The notes beneath the pieces were generated by a model, which saw only the letters and a list, made by a program, of their open reading frames with translations, made no database searches and was not told where the DNA came from. Position numbers and translations under genes: made by a program. Source: Fusobacterium sp. JB019 (GTDB lineage Bacteria; Fusobacteriota; Fusobacteriia; Fusobacteriales; Fusobacteriaceae). Taken from it: a DNA stretch of 64,000 bases. Location of the stretch: NCBI GenBank assembly GCA_030673965.1, contig JAUTCN010000002.1, positions 310,001-374,000 on the forward strand, in the 5' to 3' direction. Shown one piece after another: positions 18,259 through 28,161 of the stretch (positions within the stretch are counted from its first letter, which is position 1; each line of letters starts with the position of its first letter).

Positions 18259-19710
18259 TTATTCTCCCTTTGAAAAGAAATCAACTACTCTAGAAAGTGT
18301 TTCATCCTCTTCTACTTCTATTTCATCTTTTTCTTCTGTAACTATATATTTCATTCTTATTTTTGATTTTGTCATTTCTTGAACTAAATCTTGTAAAGGA
18401 ATATTATAATGTTCAGTTTCTAACTGATCCTTTGCAAATAAACTGTCCCCTAAACTTATATATAAATATCCTTCATCTACCTTAACAGGTTTTGCAGTTA
18501 TTAGAAATGCACCATAAGGAGGTTTCTTAGATCTTGCTTTATCAACAATTTCATTCCACATAGATTTTACATCTTCTATCTTAACATTTACTTCTTCATG
18601 ACTGTGAGAAGTCTCCCCTGCTTCTACTTCTTTATATATAACCTTTTCTCTAATTATTTCTTTTACTGGTTCTTTACTGCTAGTTGCAACTGTATCTTTT
18701 TTTAATAAATTATTAAGAACAACATAACCAAGTAATCTTTTATCTTCTTCATATTTAAATTTATTCAAAGAATCATATACCTTTCCAATAATAGCTAGTC
18801 CCTCTTCAACTTCTATTTCACCCTTAGTTAAAGAATCTTTTATATATCTTGCAAAATCTTTGAAGAATTTTTCAATATCAATTGACTCTTCCCATAGATT
18901 ATCAAGAAAACTAACTCCATTTACCATTGACTTTGATTTTACCTTTTCATAAAAATCCTTTAAAAGACTCTTTGATGTTGCTCCAATAATTCTACTTGTT
19001 TTTTCTTCTGTTATTTCACTACCTAAACAAGAAACTATAACTCTTTCTAATACTGATATGGCATCTCTCATACTTCCACCAGATATATCATAGATAAGTT
19101 CTAAACTTCCTTCGTCTATTGTTACATTTTCAGCCTCACATATTTCTTTTAATTTATCCTTTGATTCTTTTAAAGATAAAATCTGAAAATCATATCTTTG
19201 ACATCTTGAAATAATTGTAGGTAATATTTTATCTGGCTCAGTAGTTGCTAAAATAAATATTACATGTACTGGAGGTTCTTCCAATGTTTTTAAAAGAGCA
19301 TTGAAAGCCTCTTTTGTTAACATATGAACCTCGTCTATTATGTATATTTTTTTTCTACCCTTACTAGGCTGATAATTTATTTTTTCTTTTAAATCTCTTA
19401 TTTCGTCAATACCTCTATTTGAAGCAGCATCAATTTCTATTAAATCAATAAAGCTTCCATTGTCTATCGCTTTACAATTTTCACATTCATTACAAGGAAC
19501 GCTACTAATTCCATTATTTATGCAATTTACTCCCTTTGCAATAAGTCTTGCACATGTTGTTTTTCCTATTCCCCTTGGTCCACAAAAAAGATAAGCTTGG
19601 GACATTCTTCCATTATCTAAAGAATTTTTTAAAGTTCTTATTATATCAGCTTCCCCTGCTATTTCTTCAAAGTTTTTAGGCCTATATTTTCTATATAGCG
19701 TTGTTTGCAC
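18259..19710 (-). CDS. dnaX: DNA polymerase III subunit gamma/tau
   Basis: The clamp-loader ATPase. It begins TTLYRKYRPKNFEEI, has Walker A in FCGPRGIGKTTCA, the four zinc-binding cysteines in the CINN..PCNECENCK region, Walker B in IIDEVHML, and the SRC sensor motif in IISRCQRYDF. The frame could extend to an ATG at 19725, but AAGGGGG lies just ahead of a GTG at 19710, which makes GTG the better start (483 aa). The C-terminus past residue 360 is acidic and variable. Confidence 0.93.
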   Translation of the reverse strand: MQTTLYRKYRPKNFEEIAGEADIIRTLKNSLDNGRMSQAYLFCGPRGIGKTTCARLIAKGVNCINNGISSVPCNECENCKAIDNGSFIDLIEIDAASNRGIDEIRDLKEKINYQPSKGRKKIYIIDEVHMLTKEAFNALLKTLEEPPVHVIFILATTEPDKILPTIISRCQRYDFQILSLKESKDKLKEICEAENVTIDEGSLELIYDISGGSMRDAISVLERVIVSCLGSEITEEKTSRIIGATSKSLLKDFYEKVKSKSMVNGVSFLDNLWEESIDIEKFFKDFARYIKDSLTKGEIEVEEGLAIIGKVYDSLNKFKYEEDKRLLGYVVLNNLLKKDTVATSSKEPVKEIIREKVIYKEVEAGETSHSHEEVNVKIEDVKSMWNEIVDKARSKKPPYGAFLITAKPVKVDEGYLYISLGDSLFAKDQLETEHYNIPLQDLVQEMTKSKIRMKYIVTEEKDEIEVEEDETLSRVVDFFSKGE

Positions 19711-19739
19711 AATAGCCCCCTTCATAAATAGAATTAGAA

Positions 19740-21131
19740 TTAATCTAACTCATAATTTCCCATTTTTGTTCTAAGTGTATTTCTAGTAATTCCAAGTATC
19801 TCAGCAGTCTCAACCCTTTTTCCATTAGTTATTTCTAAAACTTGTCTAATAAGTTCTTTTTCAACTTTAGAAATTATATGAGTATAATAAGCAGTTTTTC
19901 CATTTGATTTATAGGCGTTTATTTCCCCTTCTATCCAATCTCCAAGAATCCAATTTTGAATATCTCCCTTTCTTTTAATAGGTTTATTTCCTAAAACATT
20001 ACTTGGTAAATCTTCAATTAAAATTGATGTTCCTCTGCATAATGCTACAGCTGATTTTATTGCATTTTTTAATTCATTTACATTTCCTGGCCAATCATAT
20101 CTCATGATTTTTTTCATAGCAGGTTTACTTACCCCTCTAACTGTCTTATGAAGTTCACCATTACAGTCAGCCAAATATTTATCTATTATGAATGGAATAT
20201 CATCCTTTCTTTCTCTTAATGGTGGAATATTAATTTCTAAAACTCTTAATTTTAAATATAATTCTTCTATAAAGTCTCCATTAGCTATTGCTTCTTCTAA
20301 ATTTGCACTTGTAGTAGCAATTATTCTAATATCTGTTTTGATTGGATCTGCTCCACCCATTCTAAAAAACTCTTTTTCTTGTAATAAATAAAGAAGTTTT
20401 GATTGAATATCTAAATTTAAGAACTCAATATTTCCTAAATGTAATGTTCCACTATTTGCTTTTTCTAAGTCTCCAGCTTGTGAGAATATAGCTCCTTCAA
20501 AGGCTCCTTTTTCATATCCAAATAATCTTCTTTCTAATAAAGAATTTTGAAATGATGTACAGTTAATACTTATAAATGGTTTTTTAGATGCATCACTAAA
20601 TTGGTGAATAGCATTTGCTACACTTCTTTTCCCTGTTCCCTTTTCTCCTACTACTAAAACTGGAACTTTGTTAATAGCAACTTTTCCTATTTTTTTATAA
20701 ACTTCAACTATTTCCTTAGTTTGTCCTATAAGTTTATCCCCTGTATTTTTATTTTTATCAACTCTTTCAGCTAATAATTTATGATCCTTTACAGATTTTT
20801 CAATGATTTTAATAACTTCTTCACTAGATATTGGCTTTAAAATATAATCATAGGCTCCTGCTCTTATACTTCCTGCTACAACTTTTAAGTTTGAACTTTG
20901 ACCAAGTATTATTATAACAGCTTTCCTTTGAAACTCTTCAACTTTTTTTATAATATTTATTAAAGTATCTGATGGTAATTGCATTTCTTCAATTAATATA
21001 CATTCATATTTCTTTTCCTTCACTGTCTCCATAAACTCTGTCACATTGTTAATTACTTTTAATTCATTATCAATATTATTTTCTAGTTTTTCTCTTAATT
21101 CATCTTCCAATCTAAAACCTAATAATCTCAC
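19740..21131 (-). CDS. NtrC-type regulator with degenerate receiver and AAA+ domains
   Basis: A 463-aa protein with receiver, AAA+ and Fis-type helix-turn-helix domains, the layout of sigma-54 activators. Key residues are altered: the phospho-acceptor aspartate is glutamate (E49 in ILIEEMQLP), Walker B is HLGN instead of FLDE (residues 231-234), the sigma-54-contacting GAFTGA is GAFEGA (209-214), and the sensor II arginine is replaced in GNVNELKN. Walker A (GEKGTGKR, 162-169) remains. The HTH (ETAEILGITRNTLRTKM) looks intact. It is probably a DNA-binding regulator that does not hydrolyse ATP or activate sigma-54 in the usual way. It lies between tonB and dnaX. Confidence 0.8.
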   Translation of the reverse strand: MRLLGFRLEDELREKLENNIDNELKVINNVTEFMETVKEKKYECILIEEMQLPSDTLINIIKKVEEFQRKAVIIILGQSSNLKVVAGSIRAGAYDYILKPISSEEVIKIIEKSVKDHKLLAERVDKNKNTGDKLIGQTKEIVEVYKKIGKVAINKVPVLVVGEKGTGKRSVANAIHQFSDASKKPFISINCTSFQNSLLERRLFGYEKGAFEGAIFSQAGDLEKANSGTLHLGNIEFLNLDIQSKLLYLLQEKEFFRMGGADPIKTDIRIIATTSANLEEAIANGDFIEELYLKLRVLEINIPPLRERKDDIPFIIDKYLADCNGELHKTVRGVSKPAMKKIMRYDWPGNVNELKNAIKSAVALCRGTSILIEDLPSNVLGNKPIKRKGDIQNWILGDWIEGEINAYKSNGKTAYYTHIISKVEKELIRQVLEITNGKRVETAEILGITRNTLRTKMGNYELD

Positions 21132-21148
21132 TTTTTCCCCCTTGTGTT

Positions 21149-22027
21149 TTACATTCCTTTTAATTTAAAAGAATACTCTAATATTACTTTACCTTTTATT
21201 CTTTGGCCTCTTTTGCTTAGATAGATTTTCCAAGTTCTTCCTATAGTTTCTATTGCTGTATTTATTTCAGGAACTCCACTTCCCTTTTCCATAGATAAAC
21301 TGATAACTCTACCATTTGCATCAATGTCCATTTTTACCTTGACTGTTCCTTGCATTCCTGCAAGTTCTGCTTTTTCTGGATAAATTGGTTCTTTATTTAA
21401 TTTATCCCATTTAGCTATAATTTCTGCATCTTCAACTCCTAATTTATATCCACTAGGTAATCCTTCTACTTTTCCTTCCTTTACTTCTATATTTCCACTT
21501 CCATCTTTATTTTTAATCTCTAAAGCTTCATCCTTTGTTTCAGAAACAATTTTATCAATTATTTTAGAATCATTGAATATGGAACTATTTTTATTTACTC
21601 CATCACTATCTTCTCTTTCTAACTTAACTTGTTCCTTATAATTTTTCTCATCAGATTTTACAGAGTTTAATTTTTTATTAATAGCAGATTTTTTAGAAGT
21701 TAATACATCTAAAGAAGGAGTTTTTAAAGATTTTGAAATTTTCATAAGACTTAGATTTTTTTCTCTTTTTATTCTTTTTCTTTCCTCTATTAAATCTTGT
21801 TTAGTTGTATCTAAGGTTTCTCTTTTCTCAGCTTTTTTCTTATTTGGTATCGCTTTCTTTTTAGCTTTAGATGTATATTTTTGTTTTTCTAGTGCAACTA
21901 GTCCAACTTTTAATTTTTTATCCTTTACATCCTCTACTTTATCTAACCCTGGAATACAGATAAGAATTATTAAATTTATAACAATAGCCAAAGAAAATGA
22001 AACCGCATCTCTTTTTTGTATTTTCAT
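21149..22027 (-). CDS. tonB: TonB family energy-transducing protein
   Basis: A 292-aa protein with a single N-terminal membrane anchor (about residues 12-28), a long lysine/glutamate-rich periplasmic linker, and a C-terminal TonB domain with the PIYPEKAELAGMQGTVKVKM segment (in parts), DANGRVIS and the final beta strand. It links ExbBD to outer membrane receptors. It is encoded directly after exbD. The linker is lysine-rich rather than proline-rich, as often seen in fusobacteria. Confidence 0.88.
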   Translation of the reverse strand: MKIQKRDAVSFSLAIVINLIILICIPGLDKVEDVKDKKLKVGLVALEKQKYTSKAKKKAIPNKKKAEKRETLDTTKQDLIEERKRIKREKNLSLMKISKSLKTPSLDVLTSKKSAINKKLNSVKSDEKNYKEQVKLEREDSDGVNKNSSIFNDSKIIDKIVSETKDEALEIKNKDGSGNIEVKEGKVEGLPSGYKLGVEDAEIIAKWDKLNKEPIYPEKAELAGMQGTVKVKMDIDANGRVISLSMEKGSGVPEINTAIETIGRTWKIYLSKRGQRIKGKVILEYSFKLKGM

Positions 22028-22037
22028 AAATTATCTC

Positions 22038-22472
22038 CTATTTTAATACTGTATCAATATCTAATTCCTCTGCTCCAGCCTCTTTGGAAATTGTCATAAT
22101 CTCAACAATAAATCCATAGTCTATAGATTTATCTCCACTAATAATTACATTTTTAGTTTCTGATTTTTCTAATACTTTTGCTAATTTTCCTTTAAGATTT
22201 CCTTTTTTAACTAATATTTTTTTCTTTTCTTTTCCATCTTTATATTTTAAATAAATAGTTTTCTTTCCAGTAATACTTACTTGCAATTGTTCTACAGTTT
22301 TCAATTCCCTAATTGTTGATTTAGGAAGTTCTATTTTTATCCCTGTATCCACATCTTCAAATGTTGTAGCCACTAAAAAGAATATAATAAGTAAGAAAAC
22401 CACATCTATAAGAGGAGTTAATTCTAAAACGATATTTTTATTATTACGTCTTCTGAAATTTTGAAATTTCAT
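22038..22472 (-). CDS. exbD: Biopolymer transport protein ExbD
   Basis: A 144-aa protein with one N-terminal membrane helix. The family motif LTPLIDVVFLLIIFFLVATT includes the aspartate used for proton translocation. The periplasmic part is a small ExbD/TolR domain. It lies between exbB and tonB with 5- to 10-bp gaps. Confidence 0.94.
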   Translation of the reverse strand: MKFQNFRRRNNKNIVLELTPLIDVVFLLIIFFLVATTFEDVDTGIKIELPKSTIRELKTVEQLQVSITGKKTIYLKYKDGKEKKKILVKKGNLKGKLAKVLEKSETKNVIISGDKSIDYGFIVEIMTISKEAGAEELDIDTVLK

Positions 22473-22477
22473 TTTAC

Positions 22478-23086
22478 TTACCTCCTAAAATAGTTTATTA
22501 CCTCAACGCTTCCCTTTTCCATATCATTTACAATATCATCTATTTTTTTATTATAATAATTATAAATAATAAGAGCTGGTATAGCTACAAATAATCCTCC
22601 TGCAGTTGTAAATAATGCTTCTGAAATTCCCTCTGCTAATATAGAAGCATCCCCTGTTCCATGAATTGCTACAGCTTGGAAAGCTTTGATCATTCCAGTA
22701 ACTGTACCTAATAATCCAATAAGAGGTGTTACATGGGCTACCATTGAAAGTATCCACATATTTTTTTCTAAACGAGGAATTTGTGCTAAAGCTTGCTCTC
22801 TTGCTTTTTCCTCTAAAACAACAATACTTTTTGTATCCTTATGACATGATCTAAATATTTCTTTAAGAACCTTACCAGTTGAACATCTAGTTTTTTCCAA
22901 ATATCCAATGGCACCTTTTAAATTCCCATCTTCTAAATATTTTTCTATCTCATCTCTTAAATCATCAAATCTTCTTTTTTCTGCTACTTTAAAGTATATA
23001 AACCTTTCAATTATTACTCCTGTTCCTAGTACAGACATTAAAACTATAAAATACATTAATGCCCCACCATTTTCTATCCAATACAT
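22478..23086 (-). CDS. exbB: MotA/TolQ/ExbB proton channel protein
   Basis: A 202-aa protein with three membrane helices. The conserved region reads VAHVTPLIGLLGTVTGMIKAF (in parts) and ISEALFTTAGGLFVAIPALI, both diagnostic of ExbB/TolQ channels. With ExbD it forms the proton-driven motor powering TonB. Confidence 0.94.
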   Translation of the reverse strand: MYWIENGGALMYFIVLMSVLGTGVIIERFIYFKVAEKRRFDDLRDEIEKYLEDGNLKGAIGYLEKTRCSTGKVLKEIFRSCHKDTKSIVVLEEKAREQALAQIPRLEKNMWILSMVAHVTPLIGLLGTVTGMIKAFQAVAIHGTGDASILAEGISEALFTTAGGLFVAIPALIIYNYYNKKIDDIVNDMEKGSVEVINYFRR

Positions 23087-23102
23087 ATTTCCTCCTAATA
23101 AT

Positions 23103-23435
23103 CTATAAAGCTACTCCTATAGCAACTATTCCAAGTACACCTAATAAGATTTTCATAAAAGAAGAATCTTTTTCAACTTCTCCAGATAATTCTTTTTGTA
23201 AGTCATTATCTTTCCCTAAAACTTCTTGCTTCTCATTTTTCATATTTTTATCAGAAATTCTAGCTCTCATTCCCTCTACATTTTCCTTTTCTAGTTTAAC
23301 TCCACTATCTTTAATTTCCCTCGTTTCAATAGTTTCCTTATTAACTCCTGTAACCTGTTTATCAAGAACTACATTGTCTGCGGCAAATAAACCTGCACTA
23401 CAACTTAACATCATTATTACTAACATTTTTTTCAT
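23103..23435 (-). CDS. Small exported protein with C-terminal membrane helix
   Basis: A 110-aa protein with an N-terminal signal peptide (MKKMLVIMMLSCSAGLFA), a charged middle region rich in lysine and glutamate, and a hydrophobic C-terminus (about residues 92-110). Its start overlaps the end of the TPR gene by 38 bp; an AGGAGG site inside the upstream gene supports this start. Position between a TPR protein and ExbB suggests an envelope accessory of the TonB system. No family is recognised. Confidence 0.75.
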   Translation of the reverse strand: MKKMLVIMMLSCSAGLFAADNVVLDKQVTGVNKETIETREIKDSGVKLEKENVEGMRARISDKNMKNEKQEVLGKDNDLQKELSGEVEKDSSFMKILLGVLGIVAIGVAL

Positions 23436-26298
23436 CTGTAATCTCCTCCTTAGCTTTAATTAAAAATTGTTCGTATTTTTTTGCAGTTTCTTTATTTAAT
23501 CCCATAAGCTCATTATAATATTTATCTGACTTAATTTTATCTTCCTTACGTAAATTTAAAATTAATAACTTCTCAACTAAATATTCTAAATAAGAATCAG
23601 CTTTTGGATCTTTATACACTTCCTCATAAGCCTTTATTGCTTTATCAATATTACCTTTGATTTCATAAATTTCACAGATGTTTATTTTTGAAAGAATTAC
23701 ATATTTACTCTTAGGATATACAACAATTACTTTTGTAAAACCTTGTAAAGCATCATCATATTTTTTATCATTTTTATCTAAGTAAGCTATTCTAAATGTT
23801 GCTAAATCCTTATACAAACTAGCATTTAATTTTAAAGTCTCACCAAAATATCTTCTTGCTTCTTTATTATCTTTTATTTCATAACTATATTCTCCTAAAT
23901 TTTTAAGAGCATAATCCTTATAGAAATCATTTTCAAGCAGAGTTTTTTCTTCTTTTAATGCTTCATTTATCATTTCTTTTTTTCTATAGTAATGAGAAAG
24001 ATAATAACTTTTTTTATATTTATCATTTAATTTATTTATCCAATTTTTTCCTAAATCAATATTCCCCTTTAGAATATATATATCTAGAATTTTTTCTATT
24101 ATTTTATCCTTTTCTAAAACGTCTGTTTCCTTTTCATATAAAGAGGTATATTCCTTGATTGCTCCATCATAATTTTTAAGTTTTGATAAATGCTTACCTC
24201 TTTCTAAAAGTACAGCTTTTAAATATATTGAATCTGGATAGTCTTTTAAAAACTTAGAACTTTCACTTAAATATTTTTCCTCTTCATTTAAATTTAAATA
24301 ACAATTTATAGACCAGTATTCAGCTAGTTCCTTGTATCCTTTTATATCTTTAGAATTGATTATTTCTCTAAATAATTCTAAAGCTTTCTTATAATTCTTC
24401 TCAGTATAATATGAATCAGCTATTTGATATTTTGAATATGAATAGAATTTAGCATCCTTTCCTAAAATCTCATAATATTTTCTAGCATTATTATAATCTT
24501 CTAATCTATAATAGCTTATTGCAATCCTATTTAAAACTTCTAAACTTGAATAGTGATTATTTTCATCTAAATAAAGTTTCCCTTCTTTTATAGTATCTTC
24601 ATATTTTTCCCACAAGAAATAGTTCTTTATAATATTAAACTTAGTTTTTTCTAAAAGAAGATTGTTTGTAGTTTTATCTAAAAGACTTTTTAACAACTTA
24701 TCTGCATCTTCATAATTTCCTATTCCTATATAAGCTATCCCTTTTAAATATATATTGTCATCTGTTTTTTCTTGACTATCTAAATATTTAATTGTAACTG
24801 CATATTTTTTTTGATTTATTAAAAGATCTATTAATTTACCTCTTATCTCTTTATCATCATGATCTTTTAGATAAGTTACATATATTTTTTCAGCTGATAT
24901 TAAATCATCTTTTTCTATTTCATAATCTGCAACAGCTAAATATATTTCCCTTCTATATTCTTCATCATCTTTATACAAAGTTTTATAATCTTCAAATAAT
25001 TTTTCAACTAATTCCTTATCTTCTAACTCAGAAGATATAAGTATATATTTACTTATATTTTTAGCAGTTGGATAATCTTTATATATTTCTTTTATATAAT
25101 GAAAAGCCTTATCATAATCTTTTAATTCATAGGCAGCATTTGATAAAACTAATCTAAGATCATTATATTTTTCACTATCTGAAACATAATCTTCTAAATA
25201 CTTTTCATAATTTATAACAGCTTCATAATCTTTATTTTTATCTAAAGATAAAATAATATAGTATCTATTATTTAAGGTATAAGATCTCCCTCTTATCTTA
25301 CTAAACTCTGTAATCGCCTTTGAATAATCTCCTATTTTATAAAGAGCATATGCATAGTTATATGCACTTTCATTATCTTTTCTTCCATTAATCTTCTCAT
25401 AATACTCTATACCTTTTTTAAATTGTTCTCTTAGAACAAAATAATTACCTATAACCTTTGCCCCTTGATTTCTTAAATAGGTATTACTGATAGTTTCATA
25501 TAATTTGAAAGCTTCTATAACTTCACCACTGTTAAGATATATTTCTATTAAAGAAACTTTTCCTTTTTCAGTATAAAGATAACCAGGAGCATTATCTGCA
25601 AGATAAGTAAAATGTTTTATTGCAGCTTCTGTATTATTTTCTTTATAACTAATAGTACCTTCTATGTATTTAGCTAACACTAAATTTTCTGGTTTTTTCT
25701 TATGCTTAAACTTATAATACTGGTTAACATAAGCAGAAGCTTCTCTATATTCTTTTATATTAACATAAGCTAGAGAAACATATAAAAAACAATCTTCATA
25801 GTTTTTACCCTTTAATGAGATTGCCTTTTCAAATTCTTTTATAGCAGATATATTATTTTCATTATCAACTAATAATATTCCTGTTCTAAATAATGCTTCT
25901 TCATAACTTTTTTTTCTTTTCTTTAATAATTCTTCGTAATAATTTGATTTTTGCACATTACCATATAATTTATTTATTCTATATAAATATGAATAAACTT
26001 CCATTCTTTCGCTTCTACCAGGTTTATAATTTTCCAAAAAGTTTTCAAAGGAATTACTTGCCTTTGAATAATCTTTATTTAAATACTGTACCTTACATAT
26101 TCTTAAAGCTAAATCTTTATTATATTTTGACTCTGGATATTCTGTAATAAATTCTTTAGATTTAATAACTGCTCTATTATATTCTCCTCTTGAATACAAA
26201 TTGTTTAGACTAGTTAAATCTTCTTTCATATCTGCGTAGGCAACATTTGTAACAATGGAAATAATTAAAGCAATCTTCATTAACCTTGTATTCTTCAA
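23398..26298 (-). CDS. Large TPR-repeat periplasmic protein
   Basis: A protein of about 966 aa with a signal peptide and tandem tetratricopeptide-like repeats over nearly its whole length (recurring A-x-x-x-Y/F patterns such as YSKASNSFENFL, YEDADKLLKSLL, YKKALELFREII). Large TPR proteins encoded beside exbBD-tonB act as periplasmic scaffolds. The frame can begin at a GTG at 26307 overlapping the upstream stop, but GAGGAG sits 8 bases before a TTG at 26298, the better start. The C-terminus is lysine-rich. Confidence 0.82.
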   Translation of the reverse strand: MKNTRLMKIALIISIVTNVAYADMKEDLTSLNNLYSRGEYNRAVIKSKEFITEYPESKYNKDLALRICKVQYLNKDYSKASNSFENFLENYKPGRSERMEVYSYLYRINKLYGNVQKSNYYEELLKKRKKSYEEALFRTGILLVDNENNISAIKEFEKAISLKGKNYEDCFLYVSLAYVNIKEYREASAYVNQYYKFKHKKKPENLVLAKYIEGTISYKENNTEAAIKHFTYLADNAPGYLYTEKGKVSLIEIYLNSGEVIEAFKLYETISNTYLRNQGAKVIGNYFVLREQFKKGIEYYEKINGRKDNESAYNYAYALYKIGDYSKAITEFSKIRGRSYTLNNRYYIILSLDKNKDYEAVINYEKYLEDYVSDSEKYNDLRLVLSNAAYELKDYDKAFHYIKEIYKDYPTAKNISKYILISSELEDKELVEKLFEDYKTLYKDDEEYRREIYLAVADYEIEKDDLISAEKIYVTYLKDHDDKEIRGKLIDLLINQKKYAVTIKYLDSQEKTDDNIYLKGIAYIGIGNYEDADKLLKSLLDKTTNNLLLEKTKFNIIKNYFLWEKYEDTIKEGKLYLDENNHYSSLEVLNRIAISYYRLEDYNNARKYYEILGKDAKFYSYSKYQIADSYYTEKNYKKALELFREIINSKDIKGYKELAEYWSINCYLNLNEEEKYLSESSKFLKDYPDSIYLKAVLLERGKHLSKLKNYDGAIKEYTSLYEKETDVLEKDKIIEKILDIYILKGNIDLGKNWINKLNDKYKKSYYLSHYYRKKEMINEALKEEKTLLENDFYKDYALKNLGEYSYEIKDNKEARRYFGETLKLNASLYKDLATFRIAYLDKNDKKYDDALQGFTKVIVVYPKSKYVILSKINICEIYEIKGNIDKAIKAYEEVYKDPKADSYLEYLVEKLLILNLRKEDKIKSDKYYNELMGLNKETAKKYEQFLIKAKEEITDEKNVSNNDVKL

Positions 26299-26303
26299 AT
26301 TGA

Positions 26304-26843
26304 TCACTCCTCACAATACAACTTTTTCAGTACTTCCTCCACCTTATCTAAATCTATATCTGTATTTATACAAGGTGAATCCACTATTCTATTAAATATC
26401 CCATATACATTTTGAGAAAATGCATCATAAATTCCAGAAATTAAATCCCTTTTGCAAGCTACTGCAATAATAAAATCTGGTCTTTGTTTCCTTAGATATA
26501 ATCTTGCTAATGTCCCCCCTGTGGCTATCTTCACATCCACATTATATTTTTCTTTAAATTCTAAGAACTTATAAATTTTACATTTTTTACATCTAATACA
26601 ATTTTCAATATTAGAAGTAATTTTATATTTACAATCATAATTTTGAATACAATGAGGCAGAAGAATTGAAATATTTTTCACATTCTCTTTTTTTAGATTT
26701 TTTAAAACTAATTTATTATTATATTTCACAAAATTTACAGCTATATTATTTTTCTTTTTTTGATCATGGATGTATCTTTCACTTAATAAATATGAAATAT
26801 AATAACCACTATAAATAATCTTATGAAAAAATGTCTTGGTCAT
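26304..26843 (-). CDS. DUF116 family cysteine-rich protein
   Basis: A 179-aa protein of the DUF116 family. It contains LPHCIQNYDCKYK and CIRCKKCKIYKF, a set of cysteines likely to bind metal or an Fe-S cluster, then IATGGTLARLYLRKQRPDF and AVACKRDLISGIYD. The function of the family is unknown. It is the first gene of the leftward operon, with a promoter visible upstream. Confidence 0.82.
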   Translation of the reverse strand: MTKTFFHKIIYSGYYISYLLSERYIHDQKKKNNIAVNFVKYNNKLVLKNLKKENVKNISILLPHCIQNYDCKYKITSNIENCIRCKKCKIYKFLEFKEKYNVDVKIATGGTLARLYLRKQRPDFIIAVACKRDLISGIYDAFSQNVYGIFNRIVDSPCINTDIDLDKVEEVLKKLYCEE

Positions 26844-26880
26844 TTATTCACCCCACTAGGATTTTTTTTTATACACTAAG

Positions 26881-26909
26881 ATTATATCATAATTTTAGAC
26901 TATTTTAAA
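26881..26909 (-). promoter_or_regulatory. Promoter upstream of the DUF116-tonB-dnaX operon
   Basis: On the minus strand TTTAAA (26909-26904) and a perfect TATAAT (26886-26881) are 17 bp apart, 37 bp ahead of the DUF116 start. The -35 box is weak; the -10 box is consensus. Confidence 0.55.
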
Positions 26910-26932
26910 CATATAAAAGTTTTACACAAAAA

Positions 26933-26964
26933 AAATTTGGCACAAAAATGACCAAATTTTTTTC
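26933..26964 (-). terminator. Terminator of the plsY-dnaN operon
   Basis: AAATTTGG (26933-26940) pairs with CCAAATTT (26952-26959) and a T run follows on the minus strand. It lies about 65 bp after the dnaN stop. Confidence 0.7.
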
Positions 26965-27023
26965 AAAAATCTCATTAATTTTAACGCTTAAAAAACAAAT
27001 ATTTCAATTTTAATATTATTTGT

Positions 27024-28148
27024 TTATATATCTTTTAATGCTAGAGGCATAACTACATAAATGTAGTCCTCATTATTTTTACTAGTTAATCTAACAGAAC
27101 TATTTGATTCTTTAAATTCTAAAGTAATAGTATCATCTTTTTCTAAATTTTGTAAAAATTCTAATAAGAATTTTACATTAAGAGATATTTTTAAATCTTC
27201 TCCAGAAAAATTAACCTCACTATCTTCATTTATCTTAGCAATGTCATTTACTCCATTAATAACCATTCTATTATCTGAAAATTTAAATATTGCTCCATTT
27301 TTAGATTCAACATTATTTTTAACAAAAATTAAAACTCTTTTGAATATTTTTAGTATATCTTCATTTGCAGTTATCATTGTTTTATTATAAAGTGCTCCAC
27401 TTAATATTCCTTCATAGTTAGGGAAAGATAGCTCTATAATTCTACTAATAATCTCAACCTCACCTAAAGTAAAGTAAATTTTATTATCTCTTTTACTAAT
27501 GTTTATAATTTCTTCAGAATCATTTTTCAAAAGTTTAGTTATTGCATCAACAGTATTTAAAGGAACACTTACACTTAACTTAGAGTCACTTTCAACTTCT
27601 TTCATTAAATAAGTCAAACGATAAGTATCAGTTGATATAAATCTTGCTACTTTATCAGACATATCTATTCTTATACAGTTTATCGATAGGTTGTCTGCAC
27701 TTTGTGCTGCTGAAAACTTAACTTTTCCAAAAACATTTAATAATTCATTTTCTTTTATAGATAGACATTTTTCAACCTCTTCCATATTTGTATTTGAAAT
27801 TGTAGGATATTCTTCCACATCCATAATAGCAAATTCTGAAGAAGAATCTTCAGTCTCTATTACTAGAGTCTCCCCATCAGTTTTTAAAGTTACAAATTCA
27901 TCGGATATTTCTTTTATATATTCATCTATAAGCTGTGGTTGAAAAACCATTCTTCCTTCTTCGAATACTTCACTTTCCATCTTGGTCTTTATTGTAAGTT
28001 CTAAATTAGTACCACAGAACAAAAGTTTATTACCCTCTGTCCTCACATAAACACAAGAAAGAATTGGTCTTATTTTATTTTCTCCAATTGCCTTTTCTAC
28101 GATTCTTAAATTTTTTAAAAATTCACTTCTATTAACTTTTAGAAACAT
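27024..28148 (-). CDS. dnaN: DNA polymerase III beta subunit (sliding clamp)
   Basis: A 374-aa clamp protein. The three-domain repeat is recognisable from FLKNLRIVEKAIGENKIRPILSCV (in parts), VEEYPTI, RIIELSFPNYEGIL and the C-terminal YVVMPL motif of the third domain. It is encoded last in a leftward operon after a sigma factor gene rather than beside dnaA. It may be the only clamp gene, but that cannot be told from this window. Confidence 0.95.
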   Translation of the reverse strand: MFLKVNRSEFLKNLRIVEKAIGENKIRPILSCVYVRTEGNKLLFCGTNLELTIKTKMESEVFEEGRMVFQPQLIDEYIKEISDEFVTLKTDGETLVIETEDSSSEFAIMDVEEYPTISNTNMEEVEKCLSIKENELLNVFGKVKFSAAQSADNLSINCIRIDMSDKVARFISTDTYRLTYLMKEVESDSKLSVSVPLNTVDAITKLLKNDSEEIINISKRDNKIYFTLGEVEIISRIIELSFPNYEGILSGALYNKTMITANEDILKIFKRVLIFVKNNVESKNGAIFKFSDNRMVINGVNDIAKINEDSEVNFSGEDLKISLNVKFLLEFLQNLEKDDTITLEFKESNSSVRLTSKNNEDYIYVVMPLALKDI

Positions 28149-28161
28149 GTATTACCCCCGC

